From an uncultured Ruminococcus sp. (GTDB taxonomy: Bacteria; Bacillota; Clostridia; UBA1212): 54,473 nt of DNA. The stretch is from assembly GCA_902792515.1 (NCBI GenBank), contig CADAZX010000019.1:1-54473 (forward strand), in the 5' to 3' direction. This document shows positions 43,407 to 52,940 of this stretch, one piece after another. Made by a program: the position numbers and the translations under genes. Position 1 is the first letter of the stretch. Each line of letters starts with the position of its first letter. Under the pieces are notes generated by a model, which did no database searches, was not told the origin of the DNA, and saw nothing but the letters and a program-made list of their open reading frames with translations.

Positions 43407-43430
43407 ATTTGCATTTGCATTTGTATTTGC
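43407..43430. repeat. Four tandem ATTTGC-like hexamers
   Basis: ATTTGC, ATTTGC, ATTTGT, ATTTGC in direct succession, between the ackA terminator-like hairpin and the riboswitch. Since the folT promoter must be close to here, changes in copy number could shift its spacing. Confidence 0.7.
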
Positions 43431-43433
43431 GGC

Positions 43434-43487
43434 GCCCGCCTCCGCGTCTCCTTTAGCTTAAAATAAGACTTTTAAGCGGAGGCGGGC
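43434..43487 (-). terminator. Hairpin downstream of ackA
   Basis: A perfect 12-bp GC stem (43434-43445 with 43476-43487). It lacks a clear U-tract on the minus strand, so its role as terminator is likely but not certain; the plus strand has only TTT after it. Confidence 0.5.
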
Positions 43488-43508
43488 TTTCCGTTATTCT
43501 AAATAAAT

Positions 43509-44702
43509 TTATACTCCTGCGAGACGCTTTGTCTCACGCGCGATGGCGAGTTCCTCGTTTGTCGGGATGACAAGGATCTTGATCCTCGAGTCATACGCCG
43601 AGAGGTCAGCCTCAACGCCGCGGATATTGTTCTTGGAGACGTCCATCTTGATCCCGAGGAAGTCCATGTCCTCGCAGACCTTTTCACGGGTATACTTGTC
43701 GTTCTCGCCGACGCCCGCGGTGAAAACTATCGCGTCGGCGCCGTTCATTGCAGCAATATACTCGCCGATGTAGGCCTTGATCCTGTACACGAACATGTCG
43801 CGTGCAAGGATCGACCTTCTGTCGCCCTCTTCTGCCGCCGCCCAGACGTCGCGTGTGTCAGCGCTGACGCCGCTGATGCCGAGCACGCCGGATTTCTTGT
43901 TCATGACAGTGTCGATCTCCTTAGTCGTGTAGCCGAGGTTTACGAGATACGTAACAACTGCCGGGTCGAGCTTGCCGCATCTGGTGCCCATTACGAGGCC
44001 GTCAAGAGGCGTGAAGCCCATGGAAGTGTCGATGCAGCGACCGTTCTTGACCGCCGCGATGCTGGCGCCGCTGCCGATGTGGAGCGTGATGATCTTCAGC
44101 TCTTCGATCGGTCTGCCGAGCATTTCAGCGGCTCTCTCTGCCACAAATTTGTGGGAAGTTCCGTGGAAACCGTACTTTCTCAGGCGGTACTTCTCGTAAA
44201 ACTCGTACGGAAGAGCGTACATATACGCCTTTTCGGGCATCGTCTGATGGAACGCGGTGTCGAAAACGCCAACCTGCGGTACGCCGGGCATTGCCGCGGT
44301 GACCGCCTTGATTCCGATGATGTTCGGCGGATTGTGGAGCGGGGCAAGCGGTGTGCACTCGTCGAGTGCCTTCATAACGTCGTCGGTGATCGGCACGGAG
44401 CATGCGAATTTTTCGCCGCCGTGGACCACTCTGTGACCTACCGCGGATATCTCTCCGAGATCCTTGATGACGCCGATCTCCTTGTCGGTGAGCGCCTTGA
44501 TGACCTCGCGGATCGCGACCTCGTGGTTCGGCAGGTCGACTTTGATGACGACTTTGCTTCTTCCGCCGGGAATGTGATTGAGCACGGATTCGTTGATGCC
44601 GATACGCTCGCAAAGACCCTTCGCGAGGACCTCCTCGGTCTCCATGTCAATGAGCTGATACTTGAGCGACGAACTGCCGCAGTTGATTACCAGTACTTTC
44701 AT
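43509..44702 (-). CDS. ackA: Acetate kinase
   Basis: Converts acetyl phosphate and ADP to acetate and ATP. 397 residues, normal length. It shows the ASKHA-fold motifs [15 protein letters not shown] at the start, [10 protein letters not shown] (about 87-96), [10 protein letters not shown] (about 147-156), [11 protein letters not shown] and [12 protein letters not shown]. The gene lies about 100 bases downstream of pta, the classic pair for fermentative acetate formation and substrate-level phosphorylation. Confidence 0.98.
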   Translation of the reverse strand: MKVLVINCGSSSLKYQLIDMETEEVLAKGLCERIGINESVLNHIPGGRSKVVIKVDLPNHEVAIREVIKALTDKEIGVIKDLGEISAVGHRVVHGGEKFACSVPITDDVMKALDECTPLAPLHNPPNIIGIKAVTAAMPGVPQVGVFDTAFHQTMPEKAYMYALPYEFYEKYRLRKYGFHGTSHKFVAERAAEMLGRPIEELKIITLHIGSGASIAAVKNGRCIDTSMGFTPLDGLVMGTRCGKLDPAVVTYLVNLGYTTKEIDTVMNKKSGVLGISGVSADTRDVWAAAEEGDRRSILARDMFVYRIKAYIGEYIAAMNGADAIVFTAGVGENDKYTREKVCEDMDFLGIKMDVSKNNIRGVEADLSAYDSRIKILVIPTNEELAIARETKRLAGV

Positions 44703-44803
44703 TTGGTTCCTCTTTCTTTTGATTTTTACAAACGCCCCGCCGTGCGGAAGCGTTGTTTTTACCTATAATCAGGTGGAAATCTTCCAGCGCAATCAGGCGA
44801 AAA

Positions 44804-45925
<1,122 letters not shown>

Positions 45926-45934
45926 TTATTCCGC

Positions 45935-46207
45935 TCATTTAAAAACGACTTCCAGCGACGGGTTTTCTGCCGCCGCGTCCTCGAGAACGCCCTTCAGCGC
46001 CTCGCCCTTTTCGCCTATTTTTTCCGCAAATCCGTCAAAGTCGCGGATTATGAGCTTCGTTTTACGCCCCACGTCGCCGAGAAGGTCGTAAAGCGCGTCG
46101 AGATTCTTTCCGAACCAGTCCGGAAAGCTCAGTTTTTTCGCGATGACCGCGTAGAAATCCTGAATCGTCTCAAACTTCGCGCAGTTGATTCTGCGTATAA
46201 CAGTCAT
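45935..46207 (-). CDS. Barstar-family ribonuclease inhibitor
   Basis: 90-residue cytoplasmic antitoxin that plugs the active site of barnase-type RNases. The key acidic residues match barstar: NLDALYDLL places Asp37 and Asp41 where barstar has Asp35 and Asp39. The KLSFPDWFGKN and FDGFAEKIGEKGEALKGVL segments fit the fold. It starts 15 bases after the barnase-like gene, so the immunity protein is made from the same message. Confidence 0.93.
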   Translation of the reverse strand: MTVIRRINCAKFETIQDFYAVIAKKLSFPDWFGKNLDALYDLLGDVGRKTKLIIRDFDGFAEKIGEKGEALKGVLEDAAAENPSLEVVFK

Positions 46208-46222
46208 AACATCCGCCTCCTT

Positions 46223-46819
46223 TTAATAGAGCTTCGTGAACGTCTCGTAGTGGTCGTCCGTGTACCAGACGCTGCCGTCGTTTCCGAAAACGATACGCTT
46301 CGCGCCGCGCTCCTTCGCGCCGTCCGTATCTATGTCGCACTCCTTGTACTTAACGCCTGTCGGCAGACGCTTTTCCGCGTTGGAGAAGGTGTCTCCGCCG
46401 ATCGCCTTGCCGGGAGCGTATTTCTGAACGGAACCGCCGCTCCAGCCGAGGTCGCGCGCCTGATTCTTTGTGATAAAGTTCTTCGGTAGCTTCCCGTACG
46501 TGTGGATGTAGAGCGCGACGCTGTCCTTGTCGAAGTACGAGCCGTTTTCGTCGATCTTGGTCTCCGTCTGCCCGCTCTGGTCAGGCGTCGGGTCCGGCTG
46601 AGCGGGCGTTTTCTTTCCGCCGTCCGTCTTCCCCGCGTCCGTTCCGGTCGCGACGTCGGTCTGTCCCGCAGGCTGTCCTGTCAGCGCGCCGATGAAGCCG
46701 CCGATTCCGCCGGGGTAGAACCTCCCGACGAAAAACAGGACCACCGCCATGGCGATTGCCGCGAGAACGATCCACAGTATCTGCTTGGTGTTTTTCTCAT
46801 TTTTCTTGTTGTTTGCCAT
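46223..46819 (-). CDS. Membrane-tethered barnase-type ribonuclease
   Basis: 198 residues. An N-terminal Lys/Asn-rich tail and one membrane helix (about 13-31) are followed by a Gly/Thr/Pro/Asp linker (about 45-92) and a complete barnase domain (about 95-198; YIHTYGKLPKNFITKNQARDLGW, APGKAIGGDTFSNAEKRLP, DDHYETFTKLY). All catalytic residues are present: Glu160 (barnase Glu73), Arg171 and Arg175 (Arg83 and Arg87) and His190 (His102). Known barnase is fully secreted; here the anchor would leave the domain on the outside of the cell. Barstar follows at 15 bases. It may be a cell-contact or defensive toxin, or a scavenging RNase. Family is certain, role inferred. Confidence 0.93.
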   Translation of the reverse strand: MANNKKNEKNTKQILWIVLAAIAMAVVLFFVGRFYPGGIGGFIGALTGQPAGQTDVATGTDAGKTDGGKKTPAQPDPTPDQSGQTETKIDENGSYFDKDSVALYIHTYGKLPKNFITKNQARDLGWSGGSVQKYAPGKAIGGDTFSNAEKRLPTGVKYKECDIDTDGAKERGAKRIVFGNDGSVWYTDDHYETFTKLY

Positions 46820-46925
46820 TTTTCCGGTTCCTTCCGTAAAAAATCTTACCTGTTGTCGGTTTATATTTCAGTTGCCGTTTTTTCGCGACGTTTGCTTTTT
46901 TATGACGTTTGCTTTTTATAAGGCG

Positions 46926-47681
46926 TCAGATCACGATCCCGCCGTTCGGGCTGATGACCTGCCCCGTTATGAAGGACGAAGCGGCCGAGCAGAGGAAATA
47001 GACCGTCTCCGCGACGTCGTACGGTGTTCCGATCCTTCCGAGCGGCGTCTCGTCGGCAAGCGCGCTCATGTCCTCGGGCGACAGATGCGAGTTCATGTCC
47101 GTGTCGATAACGCCCGGAGCCACGCAGTTTACGTTGATTCCCGCGGGGCCGACCTCCTTCGCGAGCGCCTTCGTGAAGCCTATCACCGCCGCCTTCGAAG
47201 CCGAGTAGCACGTCTCGCACGAAGCGCCTGAAATCCCCCAGATCGAGGAGATATTCACGATCCTTCCGTAGCCGCGCCTGATCATATAAGGCAGCGCGAG
47301 CTTCGTGCACATGAACACGGCGTCGACGTTTACCGAAAACGTTTTTCTCCAGTCTGCGTAGCTCACGTCCTGAAGAAGCTCCTGCCTCCCGATGCCGGCG
47401 TTGTTGATCAAAACGTCGACCGGCCCGAGTTCCTCCCGGATCTCCCCGAACATCTCGACGATCTCGCCCGGTTCGTCAAAATCAGCGCGGAAAATGCGCG
47501 CCAGCCCTGTTCCGCCGGACTCCATAAGCTCGTCAGCAAGCTCCTCGGCCTTTTCGCGGTTGTTCGCGTAGTGGATCGCGACGTTGTATCCGGCTTCAAA
47601 GAATCTTCTCACGATAGCGGAGCCGATCCCGCCTGTTCCGCCTGTCACAAGCACATTCGGTTTGTTGTTTCGGACGTTCAT
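46926..47681 (-). CDS. SDR family oxidoreductase (FabG/YmfI-like)
   Basis: NAD(P)H-dependent reductase, 251 residues. Rossmann motif TGGTGGIGSAIV (about 13-24), NNAGIG (about 92-97), the catalytic Ser in NISSIWG with YSASKAAVIGF (Tyr-xxx-Lys, about 157-161) and PGVIDTDM. The general form is close to 3-oxoacyl-ACP reductase; the YmfI subgroup (EF-P 5-aminopentanone reductase) is a possibility. It is not in a fatty-acid cluster. GGAGGG precedes the ATG. A structured leader lies upstream. Confidence 0.9.
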   Translation of the reverse strand: MNVRNNKPNVLVTGGTGGIGSAIVRRFFEAGYNVAIHYANNREKAEELADELMESGGTGLARIFRADFDEPGEIVEMFGEIREELGPVDVLINNAGIGRQELLQDVSYADWRKTFSVNVDAVFMCTKLALPYMIRRGYGRIVNISSIWGISGASCETCYSASKAAVIGFTKALAKEVGPAGINVNCVAPGVIDTDMNSHLSPEDMSALADETPLGRIGTPYDVAETVYFLCSAASSFITGQVISPNGGIVI

Positions 47682-47708
47682 GTACCCTCCGTAAATCTTT
47701 AATTCGCA

Positions 47709-47787
47709 GGCGGGTTTGGTCCGCCGTTCCCGGGTAGTGCGGGCTTCTTACCGGGGTAGGCTTCCCGGCTGTCTCTCCCTGCCCGCA
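47709..47787 (-). ncRNA. Structured leader or small RNA of unknown class
   Basis: On the minus strand, three stems can be drawn: TGCGGGC/GCCCGCA (47781-47787 with 47738-47744) enclosing CCGGG/CCCGG (47764-47768 with 47751-47755), and GGCGG/CCGCC (47721-47725 with 47709-47713). Transcription from the extended -10 at 47800-47808 would make a leader of about 110 bases ahead of the SDR gene at 47681. I could not match it to any riboswitch class or to SRP RNA. The rest of the spacer to 47998 has only promoter-like AT sequence. Confidence 0.5.
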
Positions 47788-47799
47788 TTTACCCATTTT

Positions 47800-47808
47800 A
47801 TTTTACCA
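47800..47808 (-). promoter_or_regulatory. Extended -10 element upstream of the leader and SDR gene
   Basis: TGGTAAAAT on the minus strand. The predicted transcript start is near 47793. No clear -35. Confidence 0.5.
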
Positions 47809-47998
47809 CATTCGCGACGCGATTTCGACAGGAAAATGCTTTCGCCGGCGTATTTTCAGCGGTTTTTCGTGAAAAATACTTTATTCCGGCGCAAAAACTT
47901 ACGCAAAAAACTTATGGCGGCCGTTATTGACCGCGCGGCGCTTTAATGCTACAATTCCGTAACGGAAATCTCATTAATCCGCGGACGGAGGCGCGAAA

Positions 47999-48562
47999 AT
48001 GGAACAGCTGAAAATGATTATTTTTGAGCGCGGTGGCGAAAATTGCAAACTCCCGCGCGGATTCTTTTTTGAAAACTATACCGAAAGCAGCGAAAACGTT
48101 GGCAGGTGGGCCGCGATCATCGATTCCGACACTCCCTTCTCCGGAACACCTGAAGCGTTTTTCGACAGCGTAATCAGAAAACGGCCGGGACTCGTTCCCG
48201 AACGCGATCTTTTCTTCATCACCGACTCCTCCGGCCGCGCAGTCGCGACGTCAGCGGCTGTGACGAATCCGGACGGAACCGGCTACGTCCACATGTTCTG
48301 GTCCGTTCCCGAGGCGCGCGGAAAAGGCCTCGGAAAGCCGCTTCTCACCGAGACGCTCGACCGCCTCGCCTCGAGAGGCTCGTTCCCGGCGACGCTCACG
48401 ACCGACGACTTCAGGCTGCCCGCCATCAAAACCTACCTGCGGTTCGGCTTTGTGCCAATGATCTCGCCCGAGCCCGAAAACGACTACGAAAACCGCTGGC
48501 GCGCCATTTTCGAAAAACTCGGCGTCGATCCCGGAACCGTCAAAACATTATATACAAAATAA
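47999..48562 (+). CDS. GNAT family N-acetyltransferase
   Basis: 187 residues. The acetyl-CoA-binding motif A is in VPEARGKGLGKPLLTETLDRL (about 102-122; R/QxxGxG/A) and the preceding strand GTGYVHMFW is typical. The N-terminal part (1-80) is unusual for small GNATs and may form the acceptor site. Acceptor (amino acid, peptide, antibiotic or other) unknown. GGAGG lies seven bases before the ATG. Single-gene unit with its own terminator, divergent from the SDR gene. Confidence 0.9.
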   Translation: MEQLKMIIFERGGENCKLPRGFFFENYTESSENVGRWAAIIDSDTPFSGTPEAFFDSVIRKRPGLVPERDLFFITDSSGRAVATSAAVTNPDGTGYVHMFWSVPEARGKGLGKPLLTETLDRLASRGSFPATLTTDDFRLPAIKTYLRFGFVPMISPEPENDYENRWRAIFEKLGVDPGTVKTLYTK

Positions 48563-48567
48563 AACGC

Positions 48568-48610
48568 GGCCGCCCCTTCCCTAAATCAAAAAAAGGAAGG
48601 GGCGGCCTTT
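48568..48610 (+). terminator. Terminator of the GNAT gene
   Basis: A perfect 13-bp stem (48568-48580 with 48595-48607) with an A-rich loop, followed by TTT. Confidence 0.8.
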
Positions 48611-48661
48611 CCGTTAATCCCCGCAAGGTGTTCCATAATCATAGTAAAACCCGGCAGGTAA

Positions 48662-49291
48662 TCATCTTCTCTCCGCGTCTCTTATTATAATTTCCGCCGC
48701 TTTTCTCAGCGCCTGCCCGCGGTGGCTCATACCGTTCCGCGTCGCGGAATCGAGCTCAGCAAAAGTTCTGCCGAGACTGTCAATGTAGAAAAACGGGTCG
48801 TAGCCGAAGCCGTCGCTGCCTCTCGGCTCGTCGATCACCCTGCCGTCAACGCGCCCCGCGGTGCTGACCGTCATCCCGTTCGGGTTTACGACGGTAATAA
48901 CGCACGTGTAGTGGGCGGACCTGTCGCAGTCTCCGAGTTTTTTGAGCTCCGCAATCAGCTTTCTGTTGTTTTCGGAGTCGGGCGCGTGAGTTCCGGCGTA
49001 TCTTGCCGAGTGGACTCCCGGCGCTCCTCCGAGCGCGTCGACGCTGATTCCCGAATCGTCGGCGATAACGTAGTATTTTCCACCCTCGCCCTTTTCTACG
49101 AGGTAGTCGCGTACCGCGCACGCCTTGATGCGGCTGTTTCCGTAGAAAGTCGCCGCGTCCTCAGGCGGATATTCCGTGAAACCGAGCTCCTTCGCGGTAT
49201 AGATCAAAACGTCGGTCCCAAGCCCGCTGAAGATCTCCCCGAACTGTCTTAACTTGTTTCCGTTCTCCGAAGCGACGCATATCCGAATCAT
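48662..49291 (-). CDS. rdgB: XTP/dITP diphosphatase (RdgB/HAM1)
   Basis: Hydrolyses non-canonical purine nucleotides (XTP, dITP) to monophosphates, protecting DNA and RNA. 209 residues: ASENGNKLRQF (binds the nucleotide) near the start, YVIADDSGISVDALGGAPGVHSARYAG (catalytic Asp, about 70-95), GFGYDPFFY and SHRGQALR at the end. The ATG chosen has AAGGTG six bases upstream; a GTG three codons earlier overlaps that site. It lies 76 bases after lepB with a terminator between. Confidence 0.96.
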   Translation of the reverse strand: MIRICVASENGNKLRQFGEIFSGLGTDVLIYTAKELGFTEYPPEDAATFYGNSRIKACAVRDYLVEKGEGGKYYVIADDSGISVDALGGAPGVHSARYAGTHAPDSENNRKLIAELKKLGDCDRSAHYTCVITVVNPNGMTVSTAGRVDGRVIDEPRGSDGFGYDPFFYIDSLGRTFAELDSATRNGMSHRGQALRKAAEIIIRDAERR

Positions 49292-49324
49292 TTTATTCAC
49301 CTTAATTTAGCGCAAAAAGTCTGT

Positions 49325-49368
49325 TTAAAAAGCCGGCCGTTTCCCGGAAATTCCATTGGAAACGGCCG
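49325..49368 (-). terminator. Terminator of lepB
   Basis: CGGCCGTTTCC (49334-49344) pairs with GGAAACGGCCG (49358-49368). The minus strand continues into CTTTTTAAAC just ahead of rdgB. Confidence 0.85.
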
Positions 49369-49376
49369 CGTCATAG

Positions 49377-50594
49377 TTAATAATTTCCGAGTACTCTTCC
49401 GAGGATGCAGCTGTAGGGTCTGATGCCGAAGTATCTGCCGTCGGTACTGTGGTTCCTGTTGTCGCCCATAACGAACATGTGCTTTTCGGGCACGATCCAG
49501 CATCTGCCCTCCCATGAGGTGTAGTTCGGTGTCTCGGCGGGATTCACGTAAGGCTCGTCGAGTGCCTCCCAGACCGTCTCGTCAAGCGGAAGGTTCGCGA
49601 TCGCCTGCCAGAGCTCGATATATTTCTGCCCGCCCTCGCTCGACGGATCCCCGGCATACTCCTTGTAGAGCGCCGTCACCTGCGCGTACTCGCTTCCGAG
49701 GTCGGATATTTTCGCGCGCCAGACCTTGTTGTCGTGGATCCTGATCGCGTCACCCGCCACGCCGATAACCCGCTTTATGTAAAAGTCGTGGTCGTCCTCG
49801 TTGACGGTCTTGTCCTTTTGGAAGAGCTTGACGAGCGCGTTCGACTTGAGCGCGTCGTTCCAGTCCTTCGCGAACGTTCTCGGGTCGCCGTGGCTGTCGA
49901 AAATGACGACGTCACCGTGCTTCGGCGTGCCGAAAATGTAAGGAAGCCTGCTCAGGAACACTGTCTGCCCGTCGTGGAAGGTCTGGTTCATCGAACGCCC
50001 GACAACGTTGCTGATGCGGAAAATGTAGATATTGATGAAGATCGCCGCGACGAACGCAACCGCGAAAATCAAAATGTACGAAATGATCTCGTGAAGCACG
50101 TAAAGTCTGTCTCCCTTTTTGGCGTGAACGAGCTCCGAAAGCCAGTTCTTCGGCTTTTCATCCTCCGGATCTTCATCGAAATATACTTCGCCGGCATCCC
50201 CGTCAGCCTCTTCGTCAAGGTTCACGTCGTCTTCATCGCCCGCGGTCCGCACGCTTGCGCCGGCGTCAGCGTCGTCATCGTCGGCGTCAAGCCTCTTTCC
50301 GGCGTCTCCGGCCTTTTTGGAGTCAGGCTTTACCTTCCCGCGTGTTCTTCCTTTTATCAGAGCCATAATGGACTCAAAGTCGGAAGACTCGTCTTCCGGA
50401 TCTTCGGATTCGCCTTCAGCCTCACCGTCTTCCCCGGAGGCGGGAACAGAAAAGAAATTACGCGGGCCGCGCGTTTTATTATCGGCATCGAAAAAGCTGT
50501 CCTCCACCGCCGAATCGATATTCTCGTCGGTAAATACAGCCTTCGCCTCGTCCTCAGGTTTGTTCTCATTCTTAACGCCGTCGTTGTCGTTCAT
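49377..50594 (-). CDS. lepB: Signal peptidase I with a long acidic N-terminal extension
   Basis: Membrane serine protease that removes signal peptides. 405 residues, about twice the usual Gram-positive form. Residues 1-150 are a disordered, strongly acidic Asp/Glu/Ser-rich region (EDPEDESSDFES, DADDDDADAGAS). Then a membrane helix (about 168-192), the catalytic Ser201 in VGRSMNQTF, the general base Lys274 in FYIKRVIGVAGD, and the box E motif MGDNRNHSTDGRYFG near the C-terminus. The cytoplasmic acidic extension has no recognised domain. It has AAGGA upstream of its ATG. Confidence 0.95.
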   Translation of the reverse strand: MNDNDGVKNENKPEDEAKAVFTDENIDSAVEDSFFDADNKTRGPRNFFSVPASGEDGEAEGESEDPEDESSDFESIMALIKGRTRGKVKPDSKKAGDAGKRLDADDDDADAGASVRTAGDEDDVNLDEEADGDAGEVYFDEDPEDEKPKNWLSELVHAKKGDRLYVLHEIISYILIFAVAFVAAIFINIYIFRISNVVGRSMNQTFHDGQTVFLSRLPYIFGTPKHGDVVIFDSHGDPRTFAKDWNDALKSNALVKLFQKDKTVNEDDHDFYIKRVIGVAGDAIRIHDNKVWRAKISDLGSEYAQVTALYKEYAGDPSSEGGQKYIELWQAIANLPLDETVWEALDEPYVNPAETPNYTSWEGRCWIVPEKHMFVMGDNRNHSTDGRYFGIRPYSCILGRVLGNY

Positions 50595-50729
50595 ATCTCT
50601 TATCCTTCCATAGCTTCCTGACGCTGCGCCAAAACATGCAGCGCAAAGGAGCCGTACAATGTTTCTTTATAACACGGAAAAGCCTTCAGGCAAAACCGTA
50701 CCGCCGGTCAAAAACGGACTTTCAACGCT

Positions 50730-51467
50730 TCAGAAGCCCAGCTTTTTCGCCTCGTTTTTTCCGAAAAGCGATTCGAAATCGCGGTGTTTCATGTGGCGCC
50801 ACTTGCCCGGCCTCAGTTCGCCGAGTTCGAGCCCTCCGAGCGCCGTCCGCTTAAGGTCCAGCACCGGGTATCCGACAGCCTCGAGCATCCTTCTGACCTG
50901 CCTGTTGCGGCCCTCGCGGATCTTCACCCGCACAACCGCGTTGTTTCCCTTAAATCTCACGACGTCGGCCTCCGCGGGAAGCGTCTTGCCGTCTTCGAGC
51001 TCCACGCCCGCGCGCAGCATTCCGAGAGTCTCCTCGTCAGGTTCGCCCTTCACGACAGCCTCGTACGTCTTCCACATCTCGAACTTCGGGTGCGTGATGC
51101 GCTGCATGAAGTCGCCGTCGTCCGTGAGAAGAATGATACCCTTGGTATCGTAGTCGAGCCGTCCCACCGGGTAGAGCCTCGCGCCTTCCGCGTCGACAAG
51201 ATCAACAACGCACGTTCTTCCCCTGTCGTCACTGGCGGTCGAAAGCACCTGAGCGGGCTTGTTGAGAATTATATAAGTCTTGGTGCGCGTCGGTTTTACG
51301 GTCTTTCCGTCGACAGTCACGCGGTCCTTTAAAGTCACCTTCGTGGCCGGATCCGTGACGCGTTTTCCGTTCACGAACACCCTGCCTTCGGCGATTATAT
51401 CCTCAGCCGCGCGCCTCGAAGCGATTCCCGAATGCGCCAGATATTTCTGCAGTCTCCACTCTTCCAT
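50730..51467 (-). CDS. rluB: Pseudouridine synthase RsuA/RluB family
   Basis: Isomerises uridine to pseudouridine in 23S (or 16S) rRNA. 245 residues: an N-terminal S4 RNA-binding domain (about 4-50, LQKYLAHSGIASRRAAEDIIAEGRVFVNG), and the catalytic core with YPVGRLDYDTKGIILLTDDGDF (catalytic Asp about 104-107), then GRNRQVRRMLEAVGYPVLDLKRTALGGL. This matches the large-subunit RluB type. Upstream is mtaB and downstream lepB, all minus strand. Confidence 0.94.
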   Translation of the reverse strand: MEEWRLQKYLAHSGIASRRAAEDIIAEGRVFVNGKRVTDPATKVTLKDRVTVDGKTVKPTRTKTYIILNKPAQVLSTASDDRGRTCVVDLVDAEGARLYPVGRLDYDTKGIILLTDDGDFMQRITHPKFEMWKTYEAVVKGEPDEETLGMLRAGVELEDGKTLPAEADVVRFKGNNAVVRVKIREGRNRQVRRMLEAVGYPVLDLKRTALGGLELGELRPGKWRHMKHRDFESLFGKNEAKKLGF

Positions 51468-51575
51468 AAAACCTCACCGCCTTTTCCAGGGCATAAAACT
51501 TTCCGTACTATGGTAGCACACCGCGACGTAGTTTTCAACTTTTCCCTATTAAAAAGGGAAAACGTTAAGCTTGTT

Positions 51576-52880
51576 TCAATGATTTTCAGTCAGAAACGCC
51601 TCCGCGGCGTCGCCGTCCATGCCTCCCAGCACCACGTCGCGTATCTCGTTTTTGAGATTCTCCGCGGAGGCCGTTTTGACGTAAATGTAATTCCCGGTGT
51701 GGCCGTAAAACATTCCGTTCTTTTTCGTCTCAAAAAGCACGCTGTGGACAGTCCCGCGCTGGCTCTCGAGAAAACGCCTTCCGAGCCCCTCGGCAACACC
51801 TGCCAGCACCGCCGCGCGTTCCCGCTTAACCTCCTCCGGCACCTGATCGGGCATTCTGTCCGCGACCGTTCCCTTCCTCCTCGAGTACGGGAACACGTGG
51901 ATTCGGTAAAAACCTGCCTTCTTCGCGAACTCTACGCTCTCTTTAAAGTGCCTGTCCGTCTCGCCGGGAAATCCGACGATGATGTCGGTCGTTATCGAGG
52001 CGTTTTCGAAGTACTCGCGGATCCTCTCAATCATCCTGAAATAGCCTTCCGTGTCGTAGCGGCGGTTCATTTTCTTCAAAATTTCGTCCGATCCCGACTG
52101 GAGCGACGCGTGAAAATGGCGGCAGAGGCCTTCAACAGACGCGAGCTTTTCAATGACTTTGCCGTCGATCGCGTCGATCTCGAGAGAACTGAGTCTGATC
52201 CGCTCCGCCCCCGCGCTTCTCACGGCAGCAGCCGCGTCCGCAAGGTCAAAGCCTATGTCGGTCCCGTACATTCCGATATTGATACCTGTCAGGACGATCT
52301 CGCGGTGGCCGGAATTCACAAGCTCCTCAGCCGCCCTTTTAATGTCCTCCGGGTGCATTGAGCGAACGCGGCCGCGCGCGTAAGGAATGATGCAATAAGT
52401 GCAAAAACAGTCGCAGCCGTCCTCGATCTTTAAATTCGCACGCGTGAGATTTTTGTACGCCCTTGGGGCCAGAAGCTCGAATTTCTCGCCTTTTTTGTGC
52501 TCACCGACGGAAAAAACGGTCTTTTTCACGCCTTTTCCGCCCTCGAACGCCTTGTCAAGAAGCGCAGGCACCGACGATCTGCCGGTGTTTCCGCAAACGA
52601 TATCCGCGCCGAGCGCCTCGCCCTTTTCCGGGTTCGTCTGCGTCATGCAGCCCGCGAGCAGTATCACGGCGTCCGGATTCTCGCGCCTTATGCGCCTCAT
52701 CAGCTTCGCGGCCTTCTTTTCGCTCTCCTCGGTAACGGCGCACGAGTTTACGATAACGGCGTCCGCGTCCTTCCACGAAAACACCTGCTCATACCTTCCG
52801 GTTGCCTCAAGAAGCTCGGCAACGGCTTCAGACTCGTATGTATTCACTTTGCATCCGAACGTGTAAATGTAAAATTTCAC
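51576..52880 (-). CDS. mtaB: tRNA t6A37 methylthiotransferase MtaB
   Basis: Radical-SAM enzyme converting t6A to ms2t6A at position 37 of ANN-decoding tRNAs. 434 residues: N-terminal MTTase domain with three cluster cysteines (Cys10, Cys47, Cys78), the radical-SAM CX3CX2C motif at Cys156, Cys160, Cys163 within CDCFCTYC, GFPGETDRHF, and a C-terminal TRAM-like part (about 375-430). Length is typical. It is followed by rluB about 110 bases later and preceded by a spacer with inverted repeats. Confidence 0.96.
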   Translation of the reverse strand: MKFYIYTFGCKVNTYESEAVAELLEATGRYEQVFSWKDADAVIVNSCAVTEESEKKAAKLMRRIRRENPDAVILLAGCMTQTNPEKGEALGADIVCGNTGRSSVPALLDKAFEGGKGVKKTVFSVGEHKKGEKFELLAPRAYKNLTRANLKIEDGCDCFCTYCIIPYARGRVRSMHPEDIKRAAEELVNSGHREIVLTGINIGMYGTDIGFDLADAAAAVRSAGAERIRLSSLEIDAIDGKVIEKLASVEGLCRHFHASLQSGSDEILKKMNRRYDTEGYFRMIERIREYFENASITTDIIVGFPGETDRHFKESVEFAKKAGFYRIHVFPYSRRKGTVADRMPDQVPEEVKRERAAVLAGVAEGLGRRFLESQRGTVHSVLFETKKNGMFYGHTGNYIYVKTASAENLKNEIRDVVLGGMDGDAAEAFLTENH

Positions 52881-52940
52881 AGCGCCGCCTCACCTCCTGA
52901 ATTTATCCTGTTAGTTACGCCTTTGCCGAAAATCAGCACG

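Noticed and set aside
47709..47787. SRP (4.5S) RNA or a known riboswitch such as ZTP
   Set aside because: The conserved SRP core GGAAGGAAGCAG and the ZTP core segments are absent, so only an unknown structured leader is claimed.
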